DNA from: Tomocerus qinae
Taxonomy: Eukaryota > Arthropoda > Collembola > Entomobryomorpha > Tomoceridae
DNA length: 64,000 nt
Direction of reading: 5' to 3'
Assembly: GCA_020055645.1 (NCBI GenBank)
Contig: CM034548.1
Coordinates: 21,514,001-21,578,000, forward strand
Position numbers and translations under genes: made by a program. Under the pieces are notes generated by a model that was given only the letters and a program-made list of their open reading frames with translations, had not been told where the DNA came from and did no database searches. Every line of letters begins with the position of its first letter. Position 1 is the first letter of the stretch. Positions 31,001 to 46,000 of this stretch are shown here, piece after piece.

Positions 31001-34000
31001 GTGCAGGTGAAATGGCTAAATCCTTCGCAAGGTATATAAGCTATCATATAATGAAGTCATTCTTGGTAGCTATAATTTTTGGCACAAGAACTACAGATTT
31101 GCAATAAATTTGCATGCAACAATATAATTCTCCTAACTGGTTATATTCGTTCGTAAATTGTTTTTACTGACTGCATGTGGAAGAATTATTAAGTGGAAAA
31201 ATAAAAAATTATCAATAAAATTAATATTCTTACTGAAAGTTTTAATACGCCATGTTTTTTATGTAAATCACTCAATTTCTGCAAATGTAGCAATTTATTA
31301 TTAGTAGAGCAAACCAAGTAAATATTGACTTAAGAAATAGCAATTAATTAGCACAAAATTTGCATGGATGTTGGTTATGTACTTCTGTAGGGCTAATATC
31401 AGTAATTGGCCCTACAGAAAGGATTTAAAAAAGTCTTAGATTCTGTTATCGCATAATATTATATACATTTAGAACAAACTGCAGTATAAATATGATAGGA
31501 AGTTTACATATCTGGGGGAACTAGTCAGAAGTCGCATTACAAGGGCGAAAATGCTGAGAATTCCCATGTGTATTGTTGGCGTATGTATAAACATGTGGTT
31601 AGAAGTACATATGGGAATCATGTCACGTCTGGCAGTTAATCTTACATTAGCAGGGCGACTTTTTCATTCACATTTTGTTGTCATACCGGCTCACTGTGAG
31701 TAATCTGTTGTAATTTTTGTAATTATATTTAATGAAGATGAATTGATAGTGACTATTCACCTAGGATAAAAAGCTGACACTTAATTATTAATTAAAGAAA
31801 TGGAAATGAGAAGTGAAGCGTAAATAATTTTGTGCACACAAAGGCATATCATTATATGCCAACGCAAACATTTATCTCCATCGTGCAAATAGTATTTGAG
31901 AGTGCTTATGTATTTCCTTTGTTTACACTTGAATCTCGGATGCATCATCACAAATTGCTAAAATCATAATAACGAATTCAAGAGTTATATTTACCCTAGC
32001 TAAACCAATATTTTTTAGATTTATTCATTTCTCTTGAGTTGAGATTCATGTACTAGTCAAGCATTTGTGTGGCTAAGTAATCTAATACATTACAGAAAGG
32101 CACAAGGACGTGGTGACAATAGTATGACAGGAGAAGTAGTTGGTTAGAGAATAGAAAGAGTTTCAATGTTAATATGATGATAAAGATGAAGGAAGATGAT
32201 TCGTTTGTTCGAAAATGAGAGCTATCAAGTTGAATGAAAAATGAGATGAGGGAGAGCAAGGAGGAAAAAAGGCTCTGACTTTGATAGCTTTTGTTGGAAT
32301 GCCACTCTATTATAGCAGGCATTGCACAATATATTATGTGCAGCGAACTGTTCTCTAGAATTACCAATCTCAATAGTAAAATCTATCCCCTTACTATATC
32401 ATTAATAAAACTCGTACTTATTTCCTAAAAAACTCGTCCAAAAATTTTGCCTATGTAGAAAATGTTCTATTTCTGCTCTTTGTATCTAAACTTTCGCTTT
32501 CGAAAGCAATTTTTCAATTGAGAATCGTCTCCTACTTACCTATAAAATAAAATGAATCTCATTCCCATAAAGGTCATTTCGAGACAGAACGATTTTCAGG
32601 CATGCCTTATTTTACTAGTGAGATTAATAGCTATAAGGAAAAAAGTACCTATTATAAGTCGCTAAACTTGTATATGATAATATACGGAAGCTGTGGGTGC
32701 CGTCACATTTAAAAGACAATGACTCTCCATTCCGCAGTTAAATATTACGTGAGTAACTTTTATAAGTGCTTACATGGTAAGGAGTAGATGAAGACTGACA
32801 GACACGACAGAATACTTTAGATGATTTATTTTGTTAATTCATATAGATCGAAATTATAGTAAATGAGACTACTAAGTATATATTGGGAGTTGTGGGTTTC
32901 CGAAGAACATTTTTAATTAATTCCTATATAATGCAGCGGTTTTGGGTTGGGGTGAGTCATAGTTGGGTTTATTTTCATTACACCGGTTGATAAAGTCCTA
33001 CATACTTCCATCACTGTCTAAAAAAGAGGATTTGAAAGGAAAAGGTACAAAAGGTTTTGAAATTTTAAAATTAAATCCCAAAGTCATTCTAAAAGAATGA
33101 AAATTGCGAAAATAATGGTCGTAGAGTCATAAATTGAAAACGGAAATAATAGAATGAAAAGTAAATAGAACTTTCCATTGTAAGTATAAAGTTAAAGAAA
33201 TTGAAGTTAATAAAATTTTTAACCAACAGGCTCAAGGACGGTTTCTTTTGTTGGACAATGGGAAAGTTTCTATTTATTTCCAGCAGAGATTTTCACCGGA
33301 GAAATGGCATACAATTGCAGTTGGCCCTATACGTACGTAAACAATATGTCATGAATAGCTGGAGCCTTTTAACTATCTAGTACAGAGTCCAAGAATCCGG
33401 AAAGAATCTCTTTGCAAAATGTTGCAATAAAAAATTATTCTGGAGGAGAAAAGTACATTTGGTTATAGTTGGAAATAACAGTTGGCAGTGGAGTGGATAT
33501 AAATGTGAGTAGACACAGGTATACATTTGGAATGTTATGTTATGTGCCATGTACAGCAATATGACATGATGAAAAGAAGTTTTGCTTGGCTCCTTTGTAA
33601 AATATGCACAATAAAATAGCGCTGTAAAGCAAAGTGGCAGAAATGGTGGATAGAGAAAGGTTGAGAGACAAGATATTTTGAAACATGAGTCGAGGGAAAT
33701 GGGAATGGAATTGATGGCGATATGAGGATAGTACTAGTGAGGCGAGTAAAAACGTCGGATTCTATTGCCACGGTTGAAATCTCTGAGAGAGGGGAAAGGA
33801 CAAGTTGTGCAACGACCTGGTCGTCTCTGTTTCTCCATATACTTACTTACTACATCTCCATTTCCCATCACCGAATCCAAATTTCTAGTTTCCCTAATCG
33901 CCTTAGAGGACGGATGTGTAACTCAAGAATAAAATAGTTTCATCTCCTGCTTTCCCTTTTCCTACAACAAACTCCTTATACTGGCTTCTGTTACCACTCT

Positions 34001-37000
34001 GTCTCTTCTGCCACGACAACCAAGTAAAAGCATCTCATGTAAAATCACGGCTTCAGAACTTCTATGCATTACGCACTCCCATGCACATTTTCCTATTCAG
34101 ACAGATTTTCCATCTGCAGTCTGGATTTAAATAAGTACTCAACTTACAATCAGCTTAATTATAATACGCTTCGTAATCGTCATGACAATGTTTTCTATTT
34201 CAATGGGACCTTTATTCACAATCTCAAACTGCACCCTCTCTATATACCAAATACTGCATCCTTAGTAGTTACCGATCTTTGATTCTTTTTTGCCACTATT
34301 TACAGATTGCTAATAAATAGTTGTACCTACTAGAATCGTAAAAGTACCTTGCACAAGATTATACTCCCAATGCCTCCAAGCCTTATCTTTACCAGCACAT
34401 TTTGCATGGTTAAAATTTTACGATATTTTAATTCCCGCCATTAAATCTTTAATACTACATGATTTTCCTTGAGGGCTGTGATTTCAAATTATTCAACCTT
34501 GGGCGTAACAACCCCTCAACTAAGATTGCCGTCTATGTGAGAATACAAGACACAGAAGAGACGAAGATTACAAGTAGTCTTGAGCACCGTTGCCTTGCTT
34601 TTGGTTTTATTTTATTCATGTATTGTGGCCGCAAGGAGATCCACTTGAAATTAGACCACAACACAAAATAATTAAATATTAATTAATTTTACAGTAAGGA
34701 AATATCCTTACAATAGATTTTTGAGGTTTAATCTGTAGGAAATGGGAGGAGATAAAACGAGCTTATCCTGGATGCAAATCCTTCTTTAAAAGTAGAGTTT
34801 AGTAGTTATGTTGAGTGTCACAGCTGGGTGGATAGTTCAGTATAATAGTAAGGTAACGTTTGGAGTCAAGTTGCAAAAGTGGCAATTATGCAGAGAGACA
34901 AGTACCTGAGTCTCGTGTATCGAGAGTGATAATAATGAGGATGCCTTTATAAAAGTATGCTGACGGTAGGCAGTAAAAAAGGATGGACAGACGCATAGTA
35001 AAATTTAAGTTTCTTACAAATAGTTTCCATAATTACACAATGGCTGTACACGAAAGATGCGATGTAAATCAAGTCCAAATTAAGTACCTCTATGCACCTG
35101 GAATCTGTTAGGTAGTATAAGAATGTTAATCAGCATTATATATTATCGTAGTAGTTGTAGTAAAAATATCAATACTTTCTTTCCTAGTTAGAGTGAAACT
35201 AGTGTAATAAAACCATAACAATGGGATCTTAAAAATGAGCAATAATTTTGGGATTAAAAAACGTTTGGGCAGTGGAGTTGTATCTAATAGCATCTATCTG
35301 TGTTGATAGCAGGCAGTAGTAGTAGTACGTAGTGCAGTGGTTGGTGTGTGTGTGTAGTATTTAGGTAGCTGGAGAATGTAAAGTGTGTAGTGAGAATTCC
35401 TCGACAAAGACTTTTATAATTACTGCTATCGACTATTTTTACGATCATGCTGACAAGATGGGGCGAAAAGGATGTTTGGAATCTGGTTTCGACTCTGCAG
35501 TAGCTGTCTCCTAAGTTGTTCTTTCCATGAAAGCGGGATTCCTTTCCTTTTCCAACTCTTGAACAACAGTTTCAATTCAGTTCTACTAACATCGGATCAC
35601 ATAACATCCGTGTTCGTGGTGTGCTGGCTGTGGTGTAGTAATCAATTGGTTTTTCATCGTAATAGCTTCTTGAAGCACAGAACATGACAGTGTATTGTAT
35701 TCCTATTAGATACATCCGACGAACACTATATACATAAGTCCATTTCAACTTATAACTAAAGTGTGCATGGGTTATATCTCCCTATTACGATAGTTACTTA
35801 TCGTCAGATACTACATGTTTCGACATACAGCGACCGTAGTAGTAGTAAGTAGTAGACAGATATCCATTCTACTTTGACTACTTATTGCATTGCGTTCGAA
35901 GTAAGTAATAACTATAAATGCCATTCTGACGGAGATTCCTTTCTCTTAGAAATCCAGAAAATTCCGAATCTGCTTCTGCTCCTTATGTAGTAGTTTTAGT
36001 AGTACAACTACAACTACCTCGATCCAGCCACTCTATGATCTTGATCTATAGTTATATAACGGAGAACTCCTTCTGAATTGAACTGCTATCACATCAGCAG
36101 TGCTACTACATTTTTATGGGAACCTTCGCTGCCGCTTTTTATTTCACTATCCATATCCTTCTGTCTGAACAAAATCCAAGTGATAACTATAGGGGCAGTT
36201 ATCTGTACTAATATATGTATATAGTGACTTGATGCAGCTGTAGGTAAGTATCAGCATGCTCTCTCCAGTAAAACAACTTCCTAAAAGAAACTACAGCATC
36301 TAATACTTAAGATAAGTAGCACAATCCATTTCACTTGGAAAAATTGAACAGTTTTGCAAAGATAGTTTTCTACTTACTATTATTCTATCCTACCTAAATA
36401 TTACTCACTACTTCCAGTTACATTATGCGTACGGAGATTTAGTCTCCCCAGCTTTCTCTCTATAATGCCTCTTCTACATCCCACTTATTTCTTCAATGGC
36501 TTTACAAAGAACTTCTCCAGTCTAACTACCAGAACTTATGGACTATACCAAACACATACAATATTATTTTGTTAAATACGAGTTCTTTCCACAGGATTGC
36601 CCAAATTCTATTCTAACACCTTTTCAAGCAATAATGATACTCTAAAGGACCATTGCTTTAAAATTGACAGATTACCAAAGTAATAGCAACGGACATTGCT
36701 ATTCGACCTGAACACAAGAAATTCCGAAACAATCTCACTCTCTACAAAAAGAATCAAGTTTCTCTTTGCTATTTCCGTTCACGAACTTAACGTATTTCTA
36801 TTAAGGTAGTTTATAATGAATGGATCTGTTTTTTTGCAATACAACTCCAAGCAAGGCTAGTATAAATAGTAGGCCAGGATTTTCTTTCCCATTTTACGTT
36901 AATCCACAGGATTATAAAATATATTACATTCCTTTTTGTATCAGCTTTGATTTATAAGTGTACTTTCCAACTTGAAGGATGTAATTGTTCTGGCATGTAA

Positions 37001-40000
37001 ATTGAATTGAATGGTTTCATTATTTCATGTATGGGGTAGTAATTCGCAAAAACCACTAGTAAAATGCTACTTATACTAGGAAATGTATTTTATCACTTCT
37101 AAATTTAAGAGTTTAACGAATGTGACAGCTTGCCCTCGATACATCTCTGTGCATTAAAGTAGTGCAAATAAAATGGGAAGTTTAACCATAAGGGATGCAC
37201 ACTTTTATTTAGCAAGCAAAGTGAATATGCCATTTATTTATTTATTGCTGATGCTTAGATAAATATTTAATGGATTCTTTTACATCTATAGGGTTGATGC
37301 TAAATGAAAAAGACAAGTTATACTTTGGTAAAGCTTCCAATCCTTTTTACAGAAAAAAAGGAGTGATTTTTTAATTTCTTGTGAATCAATATCGCCATAT
37401 AAACGAGATATACAAATCTATTTATATTGAAGAAATTGAGTGCTAAAATGTTTGCTAAACAGGTAGATAGATATAAATGAATGCAAAATAGACACTTGGT
37501 AGTGCCAGCTTGTGCATTGCATTGATAATAGAACAGAACCAAGTCTGAAAAATGCAAATTGTACGTCATCAATGTCTGATTTACAACCATTGATATAAAT
37601 CTGGTTTAATGTATAAATGGGAACCATTTAGTAGCATGGCTATAAGAAGACTAAGTATTTGTATATAGCAACTTTACTAATGCTAAATAAGTGGTTAGGA
37701 TATTAAAAATTTGTTTGCACTAATTGTTCAGACTTTTTTGTCATTTGGAAAAGAAACTTGATATAATCTCAGTAAGGCAAATAAAAATTTTCTTAGGTGC
37801 TAAGTGGACAATGCAGTCTGCATGTGGTCTTTTGAAAGTTTCAATGTGATTATAATATATATGGTTATATGGCATACATAATAAGCATAAGGTTTGCATT
37901 GACACGTTGTAAATGTGTTAGATCAAAGTGGTTAAGTCATTTGACCATAAAACAGTAAATCAAGAGAAATGAAATGAGTTCTATCACTTTTGTCGTTTAC
38001 GAAGGAAACTAGACCAACTAGCGCTTTAATCTTACTTGTTGGTTGATCTTTTAGTGTTGGAGTAAAGTACCTGAAGTGTTTCTAATGCTATTATTGCTAT
38101 CTGTCGATCTTATTGCTTAGGTACGTAGGCACTTTGCATAGATAGGGACTTTTACGTTTTACTGCTTCAAGTTGGACCACTATATAAATTATGTATCATC
38201 AAATCCCTTCAAATCCCACTTAGAGAAATTCTTTGTATTTTATTGTCGAGGGAACAAAGTGCAGTGCTAAATGTCGTCAAGCATAGTAAAAGAATGAACA
38301 ATGATTTTACATTTGTTTACTTGTCCAGCTAAACCATAAAATGGAATTTGATTTCAAACATGACTTTGCTTTGTTCTACAGAAAACTGCAATCAGTATAA
38401 AATGCTTACACGAATTTGTTGTATCAGGCATAGTCAAAAATTCTTGGAGTAAATATATTGGATTGACTGAATCACAAAATCCTTACACAACAGATTAGTA
38501 ACTTTAATTCAAAACAACACAAACCTACATTATTACATCACAAAATATGTGACTGAAGGGAAAAAAACATTTTGCGTGAGATTTATGATTTAAACAAATA
38601 CCATGCCGCTATATAGGCATTATGAGTACACATGCACTTAAATGCATTTGCATAATAATTCTATGAGTAGCCTTTTTGTATTGATATTATACAGTGCGAT
38701 TGGAAGGGAATGATAACATTTCTTAAGATTTAAACTGACTGAGGATGCGTTATCGCCTGTTATCGGATTGGCCATAAAAAATAACAGGCTCTTGTCAACT
38801 CCACTTTCATTTAATCTTCAGTAAAAAAAATACGAGCTGATTTATTAACCAAATTGTCAACTGGATTCATAATATATAAACAACTGGATATAAACACAGT
38901 TTACTTTCTTGGTTTAACACTTACAAAGTACAAACACTTAGCTGGCTTTGTTTTTCGTGTGCAAGTGTTGAATAGTGGAGGGAAGGACTACTACATAATA
39001 AATGCATTTCCACATAAAGAATCTAACGTATAATATTTGAGTAGAAGGAATCATAGCGATATATATCCCATTAAACTAATATATTCTCTAGTAAGTAGGA
39101 GCGGAAAAGAATTTCCCATCTAATCGTGAATACATTATAGAGGAAATGTAAGTAAAACGACAACACAAAGGTTGTCTTGTACTATTCTACATTTTCTGCC
39201 GAGGATTTTTTTTTCGTTTTATCGTATCTAGTTGACAAATGGGAGTAGTACATACCGTTTTTGTTAAAGCAGAGCGTGATTGTTTTGGAGCAAAGTTGGA
39301 CTGGGCACGGACACCTAATTCCTCTGTGATAAGTATGTAAAAGTGTATTCGCATGTAAATGTGTACAGAAAGTAGATGTATTTAGAGAAGAAGCCCAGTT
39401 GGGACTTTGGGTAGACATTAATAATATGAATATTATCGTGATGCAAATGTAGAATATTCAGCGATGCAGTAAGTAAGGAGACAAACACGTAAGCATAGAT
39501 TTCCCACAATGCAGGAGATATTCACACGGGAGGGCTTGAAACTTGAGATAATGTGAATTCAAGTTGTAATGCAATTGAATCTGAAACATTGGCAAGGAAA
39601 AGGAACGGAGTTGACAGAATTGACTCAAGTGAGAGTGACAGACGAGTGAGCTGAGTTGGATTGCAGCAGTGACCAAGAATCCATTACTTACTTATTGGAC
39701 CTGACTTGACTCGCTTATTATGCTATATAAATGTAGTGTAGGGTGGTCATTGGTGGATTTTGATGCAGGAATTTGTGAGAATGAGTGAGTTTGTGGCTGT
39801 TGGCTAAGTAAGGCTATTACGGAGCAAAGTTTAGGTGGTTTGATCATTCGTCGTCCTGTCGGTTGATTCGGTTGTCAGCCGTAAAATATAAAGTAATGCA
39901 TTTATCGGTAAGTACATGCAAAGCAGTGAGACAGAGAGATTCCTTGTAAGTAGTATTATAGGTTGAGGTGAGGACGAAAAGGGAATTTGGAACTAGAGCT

Positions 40001-43000
40001 AGTCGTCGTTTTATGGATATGATATTTGAATCGAAGTGAAGTTCCTAGGAAGAGTGTGAGCTTAAGTAGGCTCTGGTGAGGCCTTTGCTTCCAGTCTATC
40101 TCAACTTATAAGAATAAGATGAATGGGATAGACGTAAGGAATGTAGCAGTGGTGGATCTACGAATGATGGAATAGTTCCCTTTTTGTTGAAGAAGAATTT
40201 CCTGGTGGAAGTTACAAAAAAGGAAAATAAAATATTCTGAAAGCCATTTCATCTGGCTGTAACTAATCGAATTCTTCCCAGCCGTGGCAAATCTCTCCAG
40301 CAGTTGGTTTGCTTTCCTATCCCGTGTACAGTCTGAGCTTCCCCTTCTATCGCTACTCAGACTCCGATCCCAAAATCCGGCTGTGTATCCACCTAAGAGT
40401 ATCATATGCTAGAGATCTATCCTCACAACGACTTACAGTCGACGTTCTACTATGCATGTAGCTATGCTTTCCCAAAGTACTTATGTACTACTGAATCACT
40501 CACATCAGTATCAACCCAGTCTAACCGAGGCAACAAGGGAAGTTAAAGTCATGGATTTCAAATGCCTGGATGCCTATATGTGTGTGAATCTAAACTCCCG
40601 ACTTGAGCTCAATCAAACCGCCCGACCAGAAATTCACGTTTTTCTCCTCCGACTTTGTTTTTCATTCTATAATTTCCATCTCATCCTCGGCAGCCGTTTG
40701 GCCAGCCGACAGCCGACTGTCCGATCCAATTCCTGCGACCAAAATACAAAATACTCCTCTGCATACGTTGTACATAAATATCCTACCCTGCTAATTGCAC
40801 ACAGACAGTTTCCTTCCACCTATACTACAAAAACAGCACGCATCTATTTAATACATTCATGCTCTGCACTACTTTTCTCTAATTTCTTACAGAAGCTATT
40901 TTGCCCCTGAAAATTAGAAGACGGAACAATTTTCAAGTTATAGCCGCTAATATTTATTCTGTACAGATAACACCATTTACCATTATATCCAATATAATAA
41001 GATACTTACTATGGTATCAGCATAACACTTCAAACCTCCATTATCTGTTGCCTAATAGCATCTTCTTACTACCCTGAACATTTTATTAATATCTTCGCAT
41101 TATTTCTCTCATTAATATGGAGATTTAGTGAGGATTTATTCTTTAAATTGACTAACTGTAAGTAAGCCTAATAGTTTCCTAAGATAATTGTTATGCATGA
41201 AATCGCACACTGTTTTAAATGTCTATAGACATTCCGGTACTATTACAGACAGTTCGGACGATACGCACACCCACGTAGCATGCCACGATTATGCATTATT
41301 GTCCATTACTCGTTAAATTAAGGATCATCATTATTTTATCTGAGATAGTCAGAAGCCCTAACGGGACTATTTATATAGTTTCTAATTCCGTAATCCAATC
41401 TCATTTGCAATTACACTTGAGCTAAGATTTGACAATAAATAAAATTATGCACATCAGTTCACCTTATACGTAAACGATCACAAGATAAGGCTATCTGAAG
41501 CTACACTATAGTACCTATGACCATAAATTATAGTCTGGAATTCAATTCTTAATGTTTACAGTGTACAAGAAGAGAAACTTGTCTGTGAAAGTAGTAGTTC
41601 ATGTAAGTTCTCATTAGTGCAGTATAATAGATTGTTGGTACTTGTACAGGATCTTAATGGTGTCTATTATACAAGCTTCTTGTGGTAGTTACACACAAAA
41701 TACATAATTTGATAGCATCTACTACCACAATGATTCATGTAGTAATACTTATTATAGCCATAAAAGTATTAAGAGTAAAGGCAGGATATAAAGATATCAA
41801 TATATTTAGGTAAGTGGCAGTGATTGTTGCCATTATTGTTGGTGTTACTCTATTTTAGACTCCATTGGTTCCTAATTAGAGTTTTTACTGACAGAAAAGG
41901 AGTAAGGGAGAGAGAATGGTCGCAGGAGCTTAATGTGTAAAGCAGTAATTAATGTTCAGTGAGCAGTAAAGAGTGTTATTCATCAGCTCTAAAGAGCAGG
42001 ACGGACGGCAGTAATTTTTCAACGTAATTTTAATTATGACCACTAATAGCATTTACACGCTGAATGGTTACATTAGCTCCACTGCATAATGTGCTAGTAA
42101 AGAGTTAGTCTGTGTTTACAGTAATTTATCCATCTCACGAAGGTTGAGTGCTGGAGGAGGACTAGTATATCTCACACACCCGCCGAGTGACTCTCTATAT
42201 AGTAGCAGGGGTACTGGAACTTTCGGTTTTGTTCTAAGTCTAGCCCATTATTCTTGTAAGGAAAGCAAGGCAATGAACTGGATGAACGGAAACGTGTGAG
42301 TGAGCTATATTATGTTATTCCATGAGTTAGTACTTCTGCTGGGCTGCAATTTGCTTCGGAGGCTTACTATATCCTTCCAGATCCTCCATACAATTCCACT
42401 TCAGCGGAAACAAATAATAATATAGCCAACTCATTTCCAGTCTTCGTGAAAGTGAAAATACAAGTGAAAATACAAGTTACATTTCAAATGGAGAAATACA
42501 TAGAGAACAACGTAAACTGTTTCTTTGGCTTTAGCAGAATGAATTGCCGCAAACTATCCGAACAACTAACTTCTGCATTGTCCCATCGTTTCTTTTGCTA
42601 TGATTTCAGAGGTTGCAATGTAAACCTCCATCTGTCCTTTAGATCCCTAGTGAATCTCCTTCTTCTATGTATTTCCTCTAAGGGCACGCTAATTTTGGCT
42701 TTGAATCGCTTTATATACTTATTCTGTACACTAGTCACATACTAATAAGGATATGCACACAACTAATACACAACAAAGTAAGTATACATAAAGCAACTTT
42801 GAGATAATAGATACACAAGTAAGCATTGACTTTTGAACAGGACGTCTGTTTCTGTATTACATTCTCATTCTAAAAATGAAACACACGCAGAGAGTTAAAC
42901 AATGAATTGCTTCTGGCTACCCGGTAACGAGCGGAATAGACTTTTCTCTAATAGCGGTTGGCTTTTTCACCTCCTCGTCTGTTTCCTGGAGCATTATTGT

Positions 43001-46000
43001 AGCTGTACTAGTATATACAATACAGTTGACATCCCTCAAGGAATAAAAGAAATTAGGTGTTTTTACATCTACCTGTACAGTTACTACCTCTTGACAATTA
43101 TATACCTATCTTGTTTCTTTCTAACTGTTGTACTTTTTTCATTGCCCATTTATTACAAACTAAACACACAGCTATTTTTGGTTGGGCTGAATAAGCGCTA
43201 TCTAAAAACTTTTTTAAAAGTTATCCTATCTTATAGTATTTGTTGCACCCCAGTGCAGTTTGCAGTAGAATACTTTTGCCAAATCTCTTTGTAGTAGATT
43301 GTAATTTTCTTTGTTTTTCCTTTCACAAAGGAGCTGTACCTTTCTAGTGTATATAGACCGGATATACATATAATAGTGTAACAAAGTCGCTGCAGTGAAA
43401 GAGCTTTGTTTTCTTGTTTATATAAATATATTTGGTAATGAGCTATTTAGAAATACGATATAACCCTATCAACATTTATTTATCTCTAGAACAAATAATT
43501 GATTTTGCTAGGTATCCTTTGGTGTGCATTACGTGTGTGGAGCGTATTTACATGTTTAAAGGCATAGAGACTGGATCATTGTAGCGTGATGCTTTTTGGT
43601 CCTGGTCGGGTGCTTCAAGCAAAACTCGACTGTACATAATTAACTGGAAAATTCTTTGAAAGAGCTGGTTATTTGTTCTTATCCAGGAGACTGCAGCACG
43701 CCAAAGAATATTAGAAAACAGGAAGAAACCCTATCAACTTTCATTACAAAATACTAGCTTCATTATGGTACCGTTGTGGCTCATGTTTCCTTCCAATCTA
43801 TTTCAGGCAAATACTGCATACAAAAGCAGATGTACTCTTTTATACTCACTATCTACTCGGATTTGCATAGACATTGTTATGGCGCTAATAATAGTCTAAT
43901 AGGACACAGGTAGACTTGTGCTTCGAAATCTCCTCACCAAGAAACTCAATACTTAAAGGGTGACTCTCCATTTTGCTAAGATTTAATTATTGTTTGCTTG
44001 CATGTGGAGGCGGAGAGTGAGTTTGCCTTTGTATTAGTGCACTGAGTAAACCTTGGCTTATTGTAAATGTAAACTAACGACTGACGATGAGTGAAATAGA
44101 CTAATTAAAGACTTGTAGCCTAATTACATAATAGAGCACACGACTAAAACTATTCTAATGAGGATACACAAAAAGAAAAAAACAAATGCCTTCGTCCCAC
44201 ACAGTATTACTGTGAGGGGGCTTGATTTATCCAGTTAAATGATAGACTTTCCTTTTATCTATAATTAACTAATAAATAAAAGAAAATGTCCAATGATTTA
44301 AAAATACTCTGAAACAGTTTTTATGTAAAAACATTATTTAGAGTTGCGAATACCTGCAGTGACAATGTAAAAACTCATATTATTATTAGTATGTCGTGTG
44401 CATGAAGTGGTAGGAGGATTTTATGTTTAGCCTTTGCTGATCATTATTATCATGGGTAATTTATTATTTAATGCACAAGCTGATAGATAGTCGTAAAAGT
44501 TGGGTATGTGTGCAGAAAAGATGCGGTGAGAATCTTGGATTGCTTGTAAGGCATTTTCCAAACAGAAAGTGCTAACAGATTGTAAATGAGAAATGGTGGC
44601 CAATAAAATGTTTTTGTGGTGGAAAGTGCTGTAGTTGGAGTTTTGGAGTGGTTTAAGTAATGCGGTAGTCGAAATGCAAACAGATTTCTGCCAAAGTTGA
44701 AGACATTAAATGGTGGAGCAGAATAGTCAGTGTTTTCTTTCTTTGTGGAAAGGGAGAGTCTTTCGGAAAATGTCATCGCCCTCCTCCTGTGTCATGAATC
44801 CTCACGGATTTCGTTGTTTACGATTCAGTCTCACACCACATCATCACATAGCCTCGCATCAGAGCACTATTGCATTACAATACAATGTATTATTGTGTGA
44901 ATATAAACTGCCTTTTATTTCTACGACTTGACTCTTTTCTTAAGAGCAAATGTCATTTGTGACAGCTTTCTTGCTAAATTTTTGTCTAGACCTGTCAAGA
45001 CAGGATTTACTAGAGAAGAGTATAATGTAGTAATGTATGTCAGTAAAGTCACTTCTTCAATATTATCATGCAAGAAGAAGAATATTGCATGCTGTTTCTT
45101 TCTGCATGCAAAAGGGTAGAAGACAAGGCTGCATCTTTCATTTAGTTATTCATATCGTCTCTTTCCTTGCATATACACGAACATGCAGTTCTAGTCGTAT
45201 GCTTATTATTACGCAGTATATTATATAAAAACTATGCTGGTTACAGATGACTAAGATTTCTGTGTAGGTAATAAGCAGAAGAGATTTAACAGAGCGAGAG
45301 ACGGTTGTAAGTATTCATGTATCTAAAGTAGTCGAGATACTTTCAGTGTGAGTGTGACTGACGAGAGAAACGGAAGAATCTTCTAGAATGTATAGATGAG
45401 ATGAAACTGACTTTTTTACAAGAACAACGAATGATAAAATGGAGCTCATGTCAACTGACTTTGCTAGTTCAGGCCAGGCATTGCTTCCCTCGGAATAATA
45501 TTAGCTGTACTACTCGTTACACTTATTCGTCCAAATACCTTAAGGTATCGACCTACCTAAATATACTTTGTTATTATTGCAGCCATGATATCAGTATGCA
45601 TGTAAAGTAAATCTACCGTGCTCCACTATGACACTCTCATGCCACTCACTGTTTATATTATATACCTATAGACACACTTGACACGACACCAGCTGGAGTG
45701 TAGTACCCTAATAAACTTCCCTTCCGTTTTCTACGGTAATGAATGGATATAGAACCGAATCTACAATAACCCGCCCGAGAAAGCCTTCCTACATTTAACT
45801 TACTCGCAAAACGCCTTTCGATGATAAATGAAACTTGGCACATATTGACTACTGCACACCCTAAAAATACATTTCTTGCCTAACAAGAGAAAGCTCTTAA
45901 ATTCAGTTAATCAAATTTTCATGGTGTTGGAAAAACCGACAGGCTATACACCTACTCTGGTCAGTCCTCTTAGATGCTACTCTAGTTTGCCAAAAGATTC

